Shown here piece after piece: positions 51,501 through 64,000 of a stretch of DNA of 64,000 nucleotides (within the stretch, counting starts at the first letter, position 1; each line of letters opens with the position of its first letter). Under the pieces are notes generated by a model that saw only the letters and a program-made list of their open reading frames with translations, did not search any database and was not told the DNA's origin. The stretch covers positions 248,001 to 312,000 of the forward strand of contig NW_026570269.1 of NCBI RefSeq assembly GCF_019649055.1, given 5' to 3'. The stretch is from Paramacrobiotus metropolitanus. Taxonomy: Eukaryota; Tardigrada; Eutardigrada; Parachela; Macrobiotidae. A program made the translations under genes and the position numbers.

Positions 51501-54283
51501 CCGGTGTGCAAATGTCTACGATAACGATCTGCTCGTAAAATACGCTGTAGGAACGACGAGACTGTGAGGCTGCACTGTGCATGCGGGAATCTGGGTCAGC
51601 GTGGTTGGGCGTCACCGGGATGGGAAAAGCAGAGCAGTCAGAGAAACATCTCTGCTCGGCCATTCATGAGCAGTTCAATGACGCCCGGGAACGAGGTGCT
51701 GCTTATGTTACGGGTTTACTCCAGAAACACTTCTACTACCACCGTACTCTGAAGTCGCCAAGATAGTCTTGGCTTATATAATTTTAAACATCGATTTTTC
51801 CCTTCATTGGGGAGAAATATCCCATGGCGTCTTTATTAAAAACAGGGTGAAATGCCGCTTTAACTTCAATAAACCGGTGCTCGTTTTATGGATATTAGCG
51901 CGCACAACATGCGCAAATTACTTATGCCCTTACCGGTGTTCGCAAGCTGAGAGAGCGTCATCGTGGGCCACCAGGCCGTTTTGTAAGCGATCTAGTCGAT
52001 CAATAAATAATTGCGATAATCACGAAACTTGAAAGGAACAGGTACTAGTACTCTGTGAGTCTGTACAGCCAAAAACAGCGGCAGGTGTTTACGTATTGAA
52101 TACTACCGATCTTTGTTTACGGTTGAAGCGCATGCGACTTTATTTGGCTATTTATTAAATCTACAAGGTCAATACCTGTCCTACAAGAATGGCGCGAGTG
52201 TAAACTACACGACAGTTAATTCCGTATTTCTTTGATAGTGACGGAGTTGGTTACAACCAGGTGAAAAACGTTTTCACGTAACGAGCAATTAAAATGTGCC
52301 GCGGAAAAAGTGGAGTTGTGTTAATGATAAGCATAATTTATTGATTGTGTGCTTCTACGATACAGAAGTCTTCCCAATTATTATACCCGCTCCGCTGCGC
52401 TCTGTAATTATTTTAGGAAAAGTTGTTAAAATTTAGTAATTATTAAAAAGACGACGTAATTATTAAAAAAGTTCTTGTATCCGCGGATCATCACAGAAGA
52501 CCAGCGTGGGAGTGCAGGCGGCATCGGACTAGGTTTGAGAACACCATCCGGCCAATTTAGACGAGATAGTTTCTATTATTCGGTCGTGTAATTTCGCATT
52601 GCGATTCCTTATTCTGATGTTTTATATTTTGATATCTAAAAATATTTCTATTTCACTCTAAATCTGAATGTTGAGGCAGTCAAGTACTCGCGCCGCTTAT
52701 AAGAATATTTTTGTAAGTAGATGTGCTTGCAGTTGTAGAAATACTCGTACTATTCTTCTGTATAGATTTCACTCATTTCACAAGCGAGCACTACGTTATT
52801 TAAAACAACGTACTCGTGATTCGTGAAGCATTGCTCGCACTACGCAGCATTCTTCGAGCGAGTCTACGCCTAACTTTGAAGTTAATTAAGCAGCGTGCGC
52901 AGTTGGACTCCCTCAGTTATCGGCGCATAACCGCAAAGAAGCAAGCGATATGACCACTAAAAAAGCCTCCTTTTTCAATGCCGAAGATGTAATTAAAACA
53001 TGTTGCATCGCAGCTGAACATTGTGGGAGGAAATAATTAGCAGCACTTTAGGTGAATAGGCATGAAAAATGCTTCTCTGTGTCAGGGTAAAGCCGAACAT
53101 AATTGACTTTTTGACATGTGAAAAGAATGATCCGCACTTACAGCGGTGCGAATGGGCCGCGCGCGAAACTACTTGAGCACAGAAAAAATGCTCATGTTGT
53201 CACATTTTCCGACACAATAATCGCCCGAGCACGCCGGCTAGTACGAGGTGAATCGTGATTAAAAGTGGCATTTCAAGAGTTTTGCTAACGAATTGTCTAG
53301 CGTTAATTTAATTCAGTGCTTTGCCGTGTACCGTACGTGGCTTGGCTGGCCACAGGTCAGTTACACAATTTGCTCGGTGCTGTTTGTGCTAGCTAAAACA
53401 TACAAATAAATCAAATAAATCCAAAGGTTGACTTACAATTAGTGTTCGGTTTATACACGCTCTTAAGATTAACTGACAAAATGACACGAGCCACGGAACC
53501 TTCATAACGCGAGGAGGATGCAGTAAACAAAACAATTAAATACATAATATACATTCAATTAAACATCAAGAGATATTTGAAAAACCTTGCTTATTATCAG
53601 TGTAAAGACACGGGTGTGAGACTGTACGGCATCTCCAACTTGCATATCGCATTGTTTTAACCGTTTCCAGTGCAAATATTTCATTGTATCATTTGCAGTT
53701 CCCATCAGCGAAGCAATTTGCTCCATCGTGGGTCTCGGCAAACAGGTTCTCAACTAACAATAAGATACTAAATAGTACGAAGTGCATTCGTCTTGCAGAA
53801 ACATCAATTCAATGTACATATTGTGATTTTTAAAACCTAGAAATACTGGGGTAGACGAAAAACCATTCGCAAGTGTACAAGCCCCTTATTGCCGTTGTAC
53901 GTTAGTGCCGACTCCGAGTAGCAATATTTATAGAGGTATCCATAATCCATTGAATCACAACAACTAGCCAGGTCACGAGAATAAAACATTACAAAAGGCG
54001 CAAAACACGGTAAAATATCGTAAAAATAACACATCTGCGCTCTGCACAATATCTGCAGGGATTGAGGTAAGCAAACTACGGTGCTGTTGGTTGATGTAAG
54101 AAAAACATTACTTAAGTCCAGGTCGTGAAAAGCCCAAAACGTCACAAAAATAATTTTTATCGAATGCCACGAAAAATGAACACTTTTCAAGGAATGAACG
54201 AGATTCATCCAGTAAAACCAATGAAAACCGAATCAATGACATAACCTTGAAATGATTTGAAACAGCAGCAAAAGTTCGGGGAT
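48583..54283. other. 5.7 kb region upstream of N-cadherin
   Basis: It lies between the cadherin start (minus strand) and the 3' end of the dynein-light-chain-like gene (minus strand). It should hold the cadherin promoter and 5' UTR exons. GC content rises at 50650-51700. Open frames are short. One at 53559-53753 minus (MEQIASLMGTANDTMKYL) looks slightly protein-like but has no family I recognise. No RNA gene or transposon was identified. Confidence 0.45.
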
Positions 54284-55867
54284 TCAAACATCAGAGCGCT
54301 CCGACAGAAATATGACGTAGCTACGATCTTGAACACGCAGCTCGATAAAGTTGTCACCGTCGGTATCCAACTGTAGAAAAAAACAATGAAATTTCAATTG
54401 AATACATATCTGTACTCGTATGCACTATAATTTACTTTCATCTCATGTATTTGTATGTAAGAGTATCTACGCATCACATAATTATGAAATATTGTTATTT
54501 GACACTTTGAATATAGAATTATATTATGCACCTCGTCAACGGAAAATGACCGGGGAGAAAGGAGAACACGTGGTATTCTATATGGTCCCGCCGCCTGCAA
54601 CTCTGCATGGCCCTATCGATCGGGAATAACGCTTACCTCAAAGTCAAAGTCGGGATGTGCTGGACCACGCACACACTGCCAACGTTTAGGATTCCCGTAG
54701 ATCTCGCCCATGCGATCCTTAATGTGCGCCACCGCTCGGAATGATCCGGAACTGTCATTCCGCTCGCGCTGCATGGCATCACGGACTACATCAATGGTAG
54801 TGCGCTGCATGGATTCAGGCATGAAGGTCTTTGTAACTTCAACATTCCCCTATAAAATTTATAACAAACTTTTGTACCTTTGTAGAAAAAAAACAACTTA
54901 CTGCAGAACATTTACAAGCACTTCGACTTCGTACGGAGATGTAATCACAATAATGGACTGATGAAATCACAATAATGAACTAATGTAATCACAATAATGA
55001 CTGTTATTTTGTACAGGAATATGTTATCAGCTCAACGAAATACGTACGGTTTGCGGAGAGACAGTGGTGTGAAACTGGGTGTACAATGACACGACAAATG
55101 AGCCCAATTCGAACAAAATTGAGCTGTTATCCCCAAAGCGGAACTACAAAATTAAAACAGCATCATTATCATTATGGCAACAAACCAAAGGATATACATA
55201 TGTACTCGTTTTAACATTAAAACATGGTGTACAGTACATTCCTTACTATCAGTCTCGTTGTTAATAATGCTACCAGCTAACTCGCTAATTTTCCGTGCCA
55301 GCAGCCGGAAGTACGACACAGGAAAAAATTTTTAAGGTGCATACTAAAATCATGCTTACAAAGTAGTTGAGATCCGACCCCGATAATTTGCCGCTCCACA
55401 CCATGCAGTTCCATTCGCCGTATCCCACTGATCGGGCAAATTCTTCAGAGATCTTTTGGCCAGATCGCTGTTGGCCAAATCTCCCCCGCGGTTGCGAATG
55501 GTGTCAATCGCATTGTCCGCCACTTGAACAGCGATGTTTTCCATTTCGGGTGGCATTTGGCTTTCCAGAATTTCCAGACTGTGTTTCAAGTACTACAAAC
55601 GAATAACATTCTAAGCAACCACAAAATGTCTTTTCTTGCCACGGACAAGCAGCAGAGTAACCGATAAAGCAAACAACAATAAGTCTATAACGGCCTAGTT
55701 CAATAAATTCATAAAACCAGCATGAAAATGAAGCATACAGAGTATCTGTACTTCGTACACGATTTACGAGGAGCAAGATAAAGAGTTCCTTCACTTACGG
55801 GACGCTGGGGAGTGCTGTTCCCTCCATATATGGCTCCATAAGGAGGTGGATTAGAAGGATATGACAT
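54284..55867 (-). CDS. Protein with two tandem dynein light chain (LC8)-like domains, 5 exons
   Basis: Exons in gene order: 55799-55867, 55360-55592, 55044-55074, 54637-54849, 54284-54370; the sum is 633 bp, 210 residues. The ATG at 55867 starts a Pro/Tyr-rich leader (SYPSNPPPYGAIYGG). Domain 1 has MENIAVQVADNAIDTIRN and TAWCGAANYRG. Domain 2 has MQRTTIDVVRDAMQRE, HIKDRMGEIYG, WQCVRG, DFDFEV and DNFIELRVQDRSYVIFLSER. The pattern of two helices, then W-x-C-x-x-G, then two beta strands is that of LC8/DYNLL light chains. LC8 is normally an 89-residue single-domain homodimer in dynein and other complexes. A covalent tandem with a leader is unusual. The 31-bp third exon is the weakest part of the model. 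Both domains have diverged strongly. Confidence 0.6.
54939..55004. repeat. Three tandem 22-bp units in an intron
   Basis: Units at 54939-54960, 54961-54982 and 54983-55004 share ATG-AATCACAATAATG-ACT with a few changes. They lie in the intron between exons 3 and 4 of the LC8-like gene (minus strand). This is a minisatellite and should be length-variable. Confidence 0.8.
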
Positions 55868-56687
55868 GATTGCACCGCTAATCTAGGAGAACAAAACGAA
55901 ATAACAAAAAAAACTACTGTGGGATTCGCTCACTAGTCAGCCGTAACAAGAGCTAACAAGCGTCGCCAGCTTCAGCTGGAGTGAGTCAAGGTCGAAAGGA
56001 TACACAGAAGCGCCCACGGCTTCTATCTAAAAATTTATGTCTCAACAGTAAAACGCAATGCATTTGGCGACATACCTTTAAATTATTTAGAGCTTATAAA
56101 AGAATCCAAACAAGTGCAGGCGTGTAGAGTGGATGTTCAAAGAGGAAGGTCTGTATTTCTAAATTATAATTATAACTCACCACTTTCAACGAACAGCTCT
56201 ATAATTCTAACTTTGTGCGCGAAAACTTCTCAGCTGGGTGGTGCACTGGTGCCTTGTGAAACGGCAGGAAACAACCCTGTTTTTACGTCAATGCGCTCGC
56301 TATCTCTGCCCCGCCCCTAAAGAAGCAGTAGTGCAGTGAATCATACGCAGTACGGTAAGGTACCGCGTACTAGGTAGGTGTACGAGCCTGCATACACATT
56401 AGAATGATTTGAAACTTTGAAATTTGAATCATACCGGGGAAGCTTTTTGGACTGTGGATTTTGGATCAGTGCTGAAATTATTGCGACTGTGTATGTATAA
56501 TGTGTGTAGTAGCAGTGCAGTGTGTAGCGTGTACGAGTCAGCGCACAGCTACTAATCAAGAGGTGCCGACGAATTACGAAAAAAATATTGTGATTCAACT
56601 TTTTATTGTGATTCACAGATTCGACGAGCAGATTATTGGATTCTGTTGATTTCACGCCAGACTGGAATATTCTTTGATATTACAAAC
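55868..56687. promoter_or_regulatory. Divergent promoter region of the LC8-like gene and RCC1
   Basis: The 820 bp lie between two start codons facing away from each other. A TACGTCA (CRE-like) sits at 56284-56290 and a GCCCCGCCCC GC box at 56308-56317. There is no TATA box near either start. This looks like a housekeeping-type bidirectional promoter. The assignment rests on position and motif matches alone. Confidence 0.4.
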
Positions 56688-58948
56688 ATGCCTAAACGAA
56701 AAATCACCCCGGTAACTCAAGAACCCTTGGAGCGAGCCAAACGGACGCGCTCCACAGTTGCATCCGCTTCTGTACCGAAAAGTTCCCCGTTAAAAGCTCT
56801 CTCGCGCAAACCACGGGCTACCGAAGCGATACAGCCTACCACTGCCGTGGCGCGACTGAAACAATCCCCTCCGAAAAAGGCCACAATCGAGAAAGCTATT
56901 CGCAAAGCTCTACCAACTGGAAAACTCACGTTAGACACGAGCAGCAGCGGTCATCTGTTCGTCCATGGAACTAACGATGCAGGACAGCTGTCCCTGGAGG
57001 ATCCTATGGCAGCGCGACGATATCCATTCCGAATTCCCGCTGATAAATTTGGTGATGAAAAAATTGCCAAGGTAGTTTGCGGGGAACTGCATAGTTTGGC
57101 TGTAAGCGAAACTGGGAAAGTGTTCTCATGGGGATGCAACGACGAAGGGGCCTTAGGAACTGGAAAAGATGACGAAGAAAATTATGAACCAAAAGAGGTG
57201 AAGGGAATTGACGGCAAAATTGTTAGTGTTTCCGCTGGTGATTCGCATACGGCTTTCCTGACTGAAGATGGGAAAATATATTTAACTGGTAAGACATAAG
57301 TCAGTAATCCTAGAAAGATTGTTTTTTTAATTTTATCGTCGCGCTTCACGGTTTCATAGAATGACATAAGTTACAAAATTTTGTAAAACATAAAAGTTGA
57401 TTAATAATTTAATCGTGAAATATACGTATTTTGTATTACAAACTGGAATGTTGTTATGAGCTTTTTTAACTGATACTCTTGTATATCCGCTGTGCGATAT
57501 AAGTATTAACGAGTAAGTTATAAGTACGATCATCGGCGCAGAAAACATTATGTACATGTACAAGTTACAGTTACAGTAATTACGACTTATATGATTCGTG
57601 CCCGATGTTTTTTTTTTCTTGGCAGCTTTGCTGTGACTTGTTATTATTTTACAAATTACCTGCTTACATTTATAATGATTTAATAAATGGTTTTCAGGCA
57701 CAATGCGGGATAGCAGCGGTGCTTTTGGTTCGCGGAGCGACAGCAAAGAAACCTGTGAGTATGTGCCGTTCTTGTATCACGATCCTCGTCGAACCGATCT
57801 CCGCAACGATCGCGCTGTGAAGATCTCATCCGGACAGAACCATCTGGCGTATTTAAGTGGTGGAGGTGATGTATACGCCATTGGTGATCACCATAACGGG
57901 CAATTAGGATATGTGCCGTCGTATCGAGATGACGGCGGTCGAATGGGGAAGAGTTATTTTCTAAACAAACGCAGAGTTTGCAAGTTTTCGGGACGAAGAA
58001 TGCTCAAGTTCGCTGATGTTTGGTGTACACCATATGCGACATTTGTGAAGAGTGCGACTGAAGATCGCTGGTTTGCATCGGGAAATAATGGCAGAAATCA
58101 GCTTGGATTTCCACAGGTATTTATATCTGAAACTTTCTTTTAAGATTTCTAAGTATGGAATTCCATACAGGAATTGTAGGATAGCGTATGATATTTTTGG
58201 CTCTTATTGTTAGGAAAGGCAGATTCTGCACACTGTTCTCATAAAGTTATATATTTTGAATTGGTACTGCGCGAAAAGAAATATGCATCAGAAGATCTGA
58301 AGTGTTGGTCATAGTGACTTTCTACCGTACGAGTTTATTCTAATTAGTAGTTACGATCGAAGCATTTGAAGGTTACTTTTTTGCCCGGTGTTCTTATGTA
58401 TTATATGCCTTAACCCATAAACAAATCGTTTCAATTTATAGAAGGAATCAGAAGATGGGAAAAAGCTTGATATTGAAACTGGATGGGAAGAAATTGAGGG
58501 ATTTCGCGATAAAAGCATCGTCAAAATTGTAGGCACCGCCATTCAGACCATAGCGCTGTCTTCCGATGGCAAACTGTATGTCTGTGGTGACAAAGAGTAT
58601 TTGGGTTTGGCCGATACTGCTCAGACGGGCCCCACCGACACTCCAGTTGCTCATCCATTCGCTAACAAGGTGCGGGACGTTAGTTGCTCAAGTAACAATG
58701 CAGTAATCTGCATCACAGACACTGGAGACGTGTTTGTATGGGGATCTCCTGCCAGCTCGGTACTTGGACTGCCGAAGGATGATGATGATGCTGTAGCTGT
58801 GCAGCAGGCTAAAAGGATACAAGATGACGGTGGAGAACAGCAAAAAAGGAAGCCGTTCGAGGATTTTAAGATGTTGCAAGTGGCTGCTGGTGCGTTCCAT
58901 GTTTTAATGATCGGACAATCGAAGGAAGCAGCGAGTAGTGTCGTGTAA
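56688..58948 (+). CDS. RCC1: RCC1, Ran guanine nucleotide exchange factor, 3 exons
   Basis: Exons 56688-57288, 57698-58116 and 58442-58948; the sum is 1527 bp, 508 residues, with phases 1 and 0 matching. RCC1 sits on chromatin and loads Ran with GTP, driving nuclear transport and spindle assembly. The N-terminal 80 residues are basic (MPKRKITP, AKRTRS, PPKKATIEKA) and should give nuclear import and DNA contact. Seven-bladed propeller repeats follow, readable as GHLFVHGTNDAGQLS, GELHSLAVSETGKVFSWG, AGDSHTAFL, SGQNHLAYLSGGGDVYAIG, FASGNNGRNQLG, LYVCGDKEYLGL and NAVICITDTGDVFVWG. The length is close to insect RCC1, and longer than vertebrate RCC1 because of the basic N terminus and a charged insert near the end (EQQKRKPFEDF). 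The ATG at 56688 has AAAC before it. Confidence 0.92.
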
Positions 58949-61089
58949 GAGTCAGTAAATGTTGTCTTAATATTCTAATTTTGAGAATTATTTGTAGCAG
59001 CGGCTTTGTTAATAAATGCAATTTTTTACTTTCAAACCGTTTCTGACTTTCTGTGTGCATAACTGAGGCGAAAAATGTTTTGCTTAAGAAAACTGAATTG
59101 CTGATGTAAAATGTCGGAGTTTCATGCGGTTACGATGCAGTGATGTTCTCGTTTTCATTGTTCTAATAAGTCTTCTGATCCGTCGGTTCAGAAACTGCTG
59201 GTGCCACGCAGTTAACTTTTGGCAGTATCATGGTAGTGCTTGTAGGTGCAGATTAGCATTACATACCGAAAAAATGCTTGAAGTGGAGGCCCTGCAAAAT
59301 TTCTAAGTTCAAACTGCGTAATCTATTAATCTTGTATTAAATACGGAATTACCTTGTAACACTGAATTGTGATCAGGAATCAGACCATCTGCGAACGTTG
59401 GTAATTTGCGAAAACTCATGCGTCATGCTGTTTTTTATTCCGTGTGGCGGCATGATAATAAGTACGAGTACTTCTACAGTCGTTTTCCACTCGAATGGCA
59501 TTCATATGAAAATTAAAAGTTTCAATCCATGTAATAGTGATTTGATTATTGATACGTAAGGACGGTAAGGTTAAAATAGCATCTACCCAATGCTTGCAAA
59601 AAAAATGTTTGGCGTAAAATTTAAAGTTATTTCAAATGAAACTGCTTTAGTAAATCAGTAAAAATTTCGGTGCACGATATTCCAGTTAAAAATTACGGGA
59701 CATCTACTCGGTAGTCATCCCGTATACAGTCACGGTATACTGCTTACAAGTTGGGGCTTATACTGTACTTTTACGGGTGTTTTACAGTGCCCTCTGGCTG
59801 CTACCTGGCACCTATAGACTACAGCAGTACAGGCCTATCTGTTTTAGGAGCGTTGTTGTTGTTGTTGCATAAGTACCATACACAGTGTGGTCCTAAAATG
59901 GCCCTTTTAAATGGTTTAAAATGGTTTCCTTATACCAAAAAAATTTTTCCTTATACGACCATTAATTTTTAGGAGCGTATTATGCAGGCAAATGAACGTT
60001 GCCATGGGAAAAGCGTCGTTTTCATTGATATTTATTGTAACTGTCGTATGACGCAACAACTCGGATATGTTCAGCGATAAAAGCGATCCCTATTTACACA
60101 ATCTATCTCCCAAATGTTGCGCTCTACGTTTCATTTCCGGTGGTAAGCCCGCCCCCGAGCCGCTCCGACCAATCGTGCCAGCACGCGCACCAGCTGTCTT
60201 TGTTGCTGGTCGCTCCTCGAGGTATTTCTCTGAGTTTCTCTCTCGATTGTGCCGCGTTACAGTCGCAACAAATCCTTGAATCTCATCGGACTTTAGAGAT
60301 CACTCGTTTTTTTGCCGTGTGTTAATGATTAAGCATTCATCGATGGAGTAAGATGTTTGGTCATAAAGACGATGATTATCTTGTTACACATGTTTAACAG
60401 CGTGTAACAATGTTCCGCTATGAGCTTGCAGAATACTGTGCCGCGAGTTATACTGTACGGATGGGAAAAGTTATCGTTTCTCTAACTTTCTCTGCTTTCG
60501 CAGTTATCGTTTTGCTTGTGGTAATTTAACAGAGAACCCATGCGCCATGATCACTATTGTGATTTGTGGGTGATGCCCTCAAACAAATTTTGAAGGTAAA
60601 TAATTGTTTTAATTTTGGATTTTTGTGAGATTATGAATGCATTTGTGGAGCTGTGCTTGTAATCATTGCTTCAACTGCTCACTCCATTGAACGGTAAAAA
60701 ACTTTTTAAATCTCGCATTTACGTATTGACTAATGACTTTAATGTTATCGTTATTTTTTAAAGTTAGGTCTTTTATTGTGGTATTGTGATTATTATGTGG
60801 CGTACCGAGTATGGACCATATTAATGTGCAATCGTGAAAGAACTATGTGGTTTTTTTGTTATTATCTGGGTAGTTCTTGGTGTTCTGGGCTATTACATAA
60901 AATTTTTGTGCCAGTTTCATTGAGTTTAACCGATTTGTGCATAATCCGAATTGACATGCGATTTCGGATACACTGTTTGTGAAATTTTAGAGCAGAGCTC
61001 TCAAAATCAATACCGCCTTCCCTGTATTTAAATTCATCCCGGAATTTGATCCCCAACATCTGCCACTGTGATACTGGCGAGTGGCGCCT
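58949..61089. promoter_or_regulatory. RCC1 3' flank and upstream region of the KIND-domain gene
   Basis: About 2.1 kb. Around 60134-60180 lie TTTCCGG (ETS-like), GCCCGCCCCC (60147-60156) and CCAAT (60169-60173), a cluster that suggests a CpG-type promoter about 0.9 kb before the KIND ATG. If transcription starts there, the 5' UTR is long or spliced. The rest is AT-rich, with only short unrecognisable open frames. Confidence 0.35.
59011..59016 (+). terminator. Poly(A) signal of RCC1
   Basis: AATAAA lies 62 bp after the RCC1 stop codon in a T-rich 3' region, the usual position for cleavage and polyadenylation. No competing signal lies closer to the stop. Confidence 0.6.
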
Positions 61090-61456
61090 ATGATGGATCG
61101 TAATGATATTAACCAGGCGGAAGCCGGAGCGGATCTCGATAAGGAAAACACCGTCCCGGTCGGCTCCGTGAGCGGGGATTGTCAGAACATGACGGAGACA
61201 GTGACTCTGAAGAGGATCGTGGAGGCCTTCGGGATTGGGATCAATGAAGAGCAGGCCTGGGCCATACTCCACCAGACAACCGGCTACCTCAGGCGATCCA
61301 TCATCAGCCAGAGCAACCGGTCAGACAAGAGATTAGCCACTAATGCCGCCGCCGACAGCACTTCCGGATGCGGTTGTCTGGCGGCGCCCGAGATGGACAA
61401 CCTCTTTCTTGAGCGTGATGGCGGTGTTTTTCTACAAATGTCCGGAGATAATAATG
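61090..61456 (+). CDS. First coding exon of a KIND-domain protein (Spire-type), 3' part not found
   Basis: The exon starts at ATG 61090 (an in-frame TGA lies at 61069-61071) and ends at the donor GTAAGA after codon 122 in phase 1. The segment VTLKRIVEAFGIGINEEQAWAILH (residues 38-61) has the KIND pattern of a leucine-rich helix, then I-N-E-E-Q-A-W-A. DGGVFLQMSG near residue 110 matches the D-G-S-V strand seen later in the domain. In Spire, KIND binds formin tails and works with WH2 repeats to nucleate actin. KIND also occurs in a few phosphatases and Ras regulators, so Spire is only the likeliest choice. No continuing exon was recognised in the last 2.5 kb. Confidence 0.65.
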
Positions 61457-64000
61457 GTAAGACGGTAAACTAAAGCATAGCAAAAGGGATAATCTTCTGC
61501 CTTGCCTGCGTTAAAATTGATTTTATGTGCTGATTTTCGTTAAAATTCAGTTAGTGTGAGATGTTTTAGCTTCAGAAATTGTCTACCGTAATTTATAAAC
61601 AAATTTATTGTTTATAATTCTTTCGCATTCTTTTCGTATTTATACGAGCTATTGTAAGTCCAGAAGGGTATCATATTGCGTTGTCAGCGATTCAGCATCA
61701 CGGCCAGTGGCCGATAATGTCAAATCCTTTTGGTATGATTGATGTATATCTATCTCTATTCTCTTGGTGTGGTTGTCAATATCGCATTTATGTTCTCATA
61801 ATTTCTTATTCAACTCTTCAAAGTGTTTGTACTAAACAACCGTATAGCGTCGTTTTAATTTAATTTCTAGACTTTCTTTCTTTGCAGTTTATCGGATTTT
61901 GCGAAAAATTAAAGATTTTGTTATGTGATATTTTACCAGCTGCAGGCAGTTAATTTTCATGTCAAGACAGGCAAGTATATGTTTTAAATTATCCTGTAAA
62001 AATGTGCTTATTGTTAGCTGTAGAAATGTGTTGGCCATAACAGAAGTATTCACGATCACATATTAGGCAATTTAGCACAAGCCACAGATTTCATCAAATT
62101 TGATTTTATCCTGCACTCATTGAGTAGTTCACGTATCGTGCTCGCTGGTTAAACACACGGCGTTGTCTGTGTTTTGTTTGATTTGTTGACGATGATCATA
62201 AAGCGTAAGATAACCACATGGCGCTTATCGCTAATTCAACAATGTTTTACATTGTTCGGCACTCTGTATCGTCATTTGTTTTTGCGCACCCAACCATAAA
62301 TATGTGATTTTACAAACACAAATTTTGCAACTTTAATGGCACCTTTCCATGGAAAATACACAGAATATGCTTGTTGGCCAGCATGTTGTTGATCAGCGGG
62401 TCAGAGGTCTTTGAGCGGAAGTAGTGTTGCACACTGACCGTTAGATGACTCGGTTGCGAATTACCTCCTGGCACAATCATGGGTAATTTGAAGCGCTGTT
62501 TTTTGGCGATGATTCACTAAAATTTCTGGTTGTTATTTGCTAAAACCGGCGAAGTGAATGGATATAGATTGGTTGTGAATGAGGTGCTGTTTTGTATACC
62601 GTTATAATCGTTTTAAATGGATTAAGTTACCTTGTAGGTGACTAATGCCTGTTGGTAGGTTTACACACTATTGGTAGGTTTCACTTCGAGATCAAATAAC
62701 GTCATCAGAGATAAACTTCAAAAAACGTGGTTAAAACGTTAACTACTCCTCAAATGAGTTTGTATGCGTTAAAGTCTCATTATAATATTCAATCCGATGG
62801 TCTTTTTCCATATTTTTCTTACGTTTTTCCTGCAGCTGAGCAGCATAGTTTGTAAATGCGTAATCCAGAAATGAGAAATATTCGAATGATTCAGTAGATA
62901 GGGATGCAGAATGAAAGCATTTGTTTCATTAATTTGTATCGTTTGAATCGCTGACCAATAATTAGGGAAACTTATCGATTTCGAACTCTTGAGTTTTGTA
63001 TTTAAATTGTTCTTTTAAAATTTATACCAGCAGTGGAGTGATCCTTTCAGTTATCGTAAATCTTTACGCAAAACTTCGAGCAATGCGGATAGGTGGGTGC
63101 GTATTATTAATTAAAGACTTCTGATAGAAACTGTTCTAGAATGTTTATAATAATTTTTTATGCTTTCAAACAGTTTCACGTGGCCAGCCAGGTATGCATT
63201 TCCGATTCTGTTGCTTGCATTATCTCATTTAAAAAACGATTTAATGTATTCCGTGCCGAAAAATGTTTTACGTTTGTAAAGTTGGCCGTTGATATGATTA
63301 TGGTGCAGATTGAGTCCAAGGACAAGGGTCATAACAATATAGTCCGTGGGTCGGACGCAGATTCGTCTTGTGTATCGATCGCATCGAACAAACCGGTTTT
63401 TGCGGTCTCGCCAATCATCACTTGATCAAAAACATTTTTTGCGGATTGTAAAAATAGTTACCCCCTGTGATCGAGATTCGTGATGCGGGGACATGATTGT
63501 GTCATTTATTTATCAACTAGGGATGTTTAAGTGGCTGGAACGCCGCGAATACGCTCGTTAATGGCGTTGGCGGCAGTTATCCTTAATCTTTCTTTGGGGA
63601 AATCAAGATTTCCCACCACTTCACAAGGCGGATTATGTAAAATAATGTGACCGGAAATCAGGAATCCGGCATGGCTGGGAATGTCGATGCTCTGGAGCAG
63701 TAATGGAGTTGAATTTGTTGCGTTTTATAATTACATAATACTCTGGCGTTTTTCATTGTATGAGTAGTGAGCACAACAAGCCTGTTCATATAATATTGTG
63801 TATCCGTACTGTACATACTACATACGTTGTACATGTTTTGCTTTGAGACTAACTGACAAGCATTTGCTCGTTGTTCTTGCTCGTCCCACATTATCTTCAA
63901 CGGGTGATAGGGGAAGGTTTACTCAGAAAATTTGTTTGCAATTAAGCAGTAACAGCTGATATAACGAACGTTTCTGCGTTTGTGCGATTAAAATCACGTG
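61457..64000 (+). other. Probable intron of the KIND-domain gene to the right edge
   Basis: This AT-rich stretch follows the KIND exon donor. The open frames at 63141-63425 plus and 63658-63900 minus carry no recognisable domain and do not fit the missing KIND sequence. The remaining exons are probably beyond the window, or too short or divergent for me to see. Confidence 0.4.

Noticed and set aside
53559-53753. Minus-strand open frame as a further exon of the LC8-like gene
   Set aside because: It lies beyond the stop of the supported gene model and its sequence does not show the LC8 W-x-C-x-x-G core.
1-64000. CRISPR arrays, bacterial operons or phage-type systems
   Set aside because: The window is a spliced animal genome with no evenly spaced repeats, Shine-Dalgarno-led gene strings or mobile-element genes.

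Overview
The window is nuclear DNA from an animal. Genes are split by many short GT–AG introns, AT-rich non-coding DNA lies between them, and the products are animal-type (NMDA-type glutamate receptor, classical N-cadherin, astacin, alpha-1,6-fucosyltransferase, RCC1, a KIND-domain protein). The N-cadherin has the invertebrate layout: many cadherin repeats, then EGF and laminin-G modules before the membrane span. That points to a protostome, probably an ecdysozoan. A tardigrade-like animal would fit, but that is a guess. I built the gene models by hand from splice sites. In almost every gene the intron phases agree and the summed exon length is a multiple of three.

Layout. 1-138 (+): last 45 codons of a gene entering from the left. 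3743-14543 (+): an NMDA-type ionotropic glutamate receptor subunit with a 5.25 kb first intron and a divergent pore. 14925-18212 (-): a secreted astacin-like protein whose catalytic Glu is replaced by Gln and which runs on into four hemopexin-like blades. 21534-25756 (+): a secreted protein made of four DM13 domains. 26420-29645 (-): a FUT8-like Golgi alpha-1,6-fucosyltransferase. 31170-48582 (-): N-cadherin, 25 exons, about 2755 residues. 54284-55867 (-): a protein with two dynein-light-chain-like domains. 56688-58948 (+): RCC1, sharing an 820-bp divergent intergenic region with the previous gene. 61090-61456 (+): first exon of a KIND-domain (Spire-type) protein that continues past the right edge or through exons I could not identify.

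There is no operon-like logic. Several products act at the cell surface or in the secretory pathway (receptor, cadherin, fucosyltransferase, astacin, DM13 protein), but adjacency alone does not show they work together. The strongest candidates for something undescribed are the astacin-hemopexin pseudoprotease (intact fold-defining residues, lost catalytic base) and the NMDA-type receptor with a changed pore N-site and a changed SYTANLAAF gating motif.
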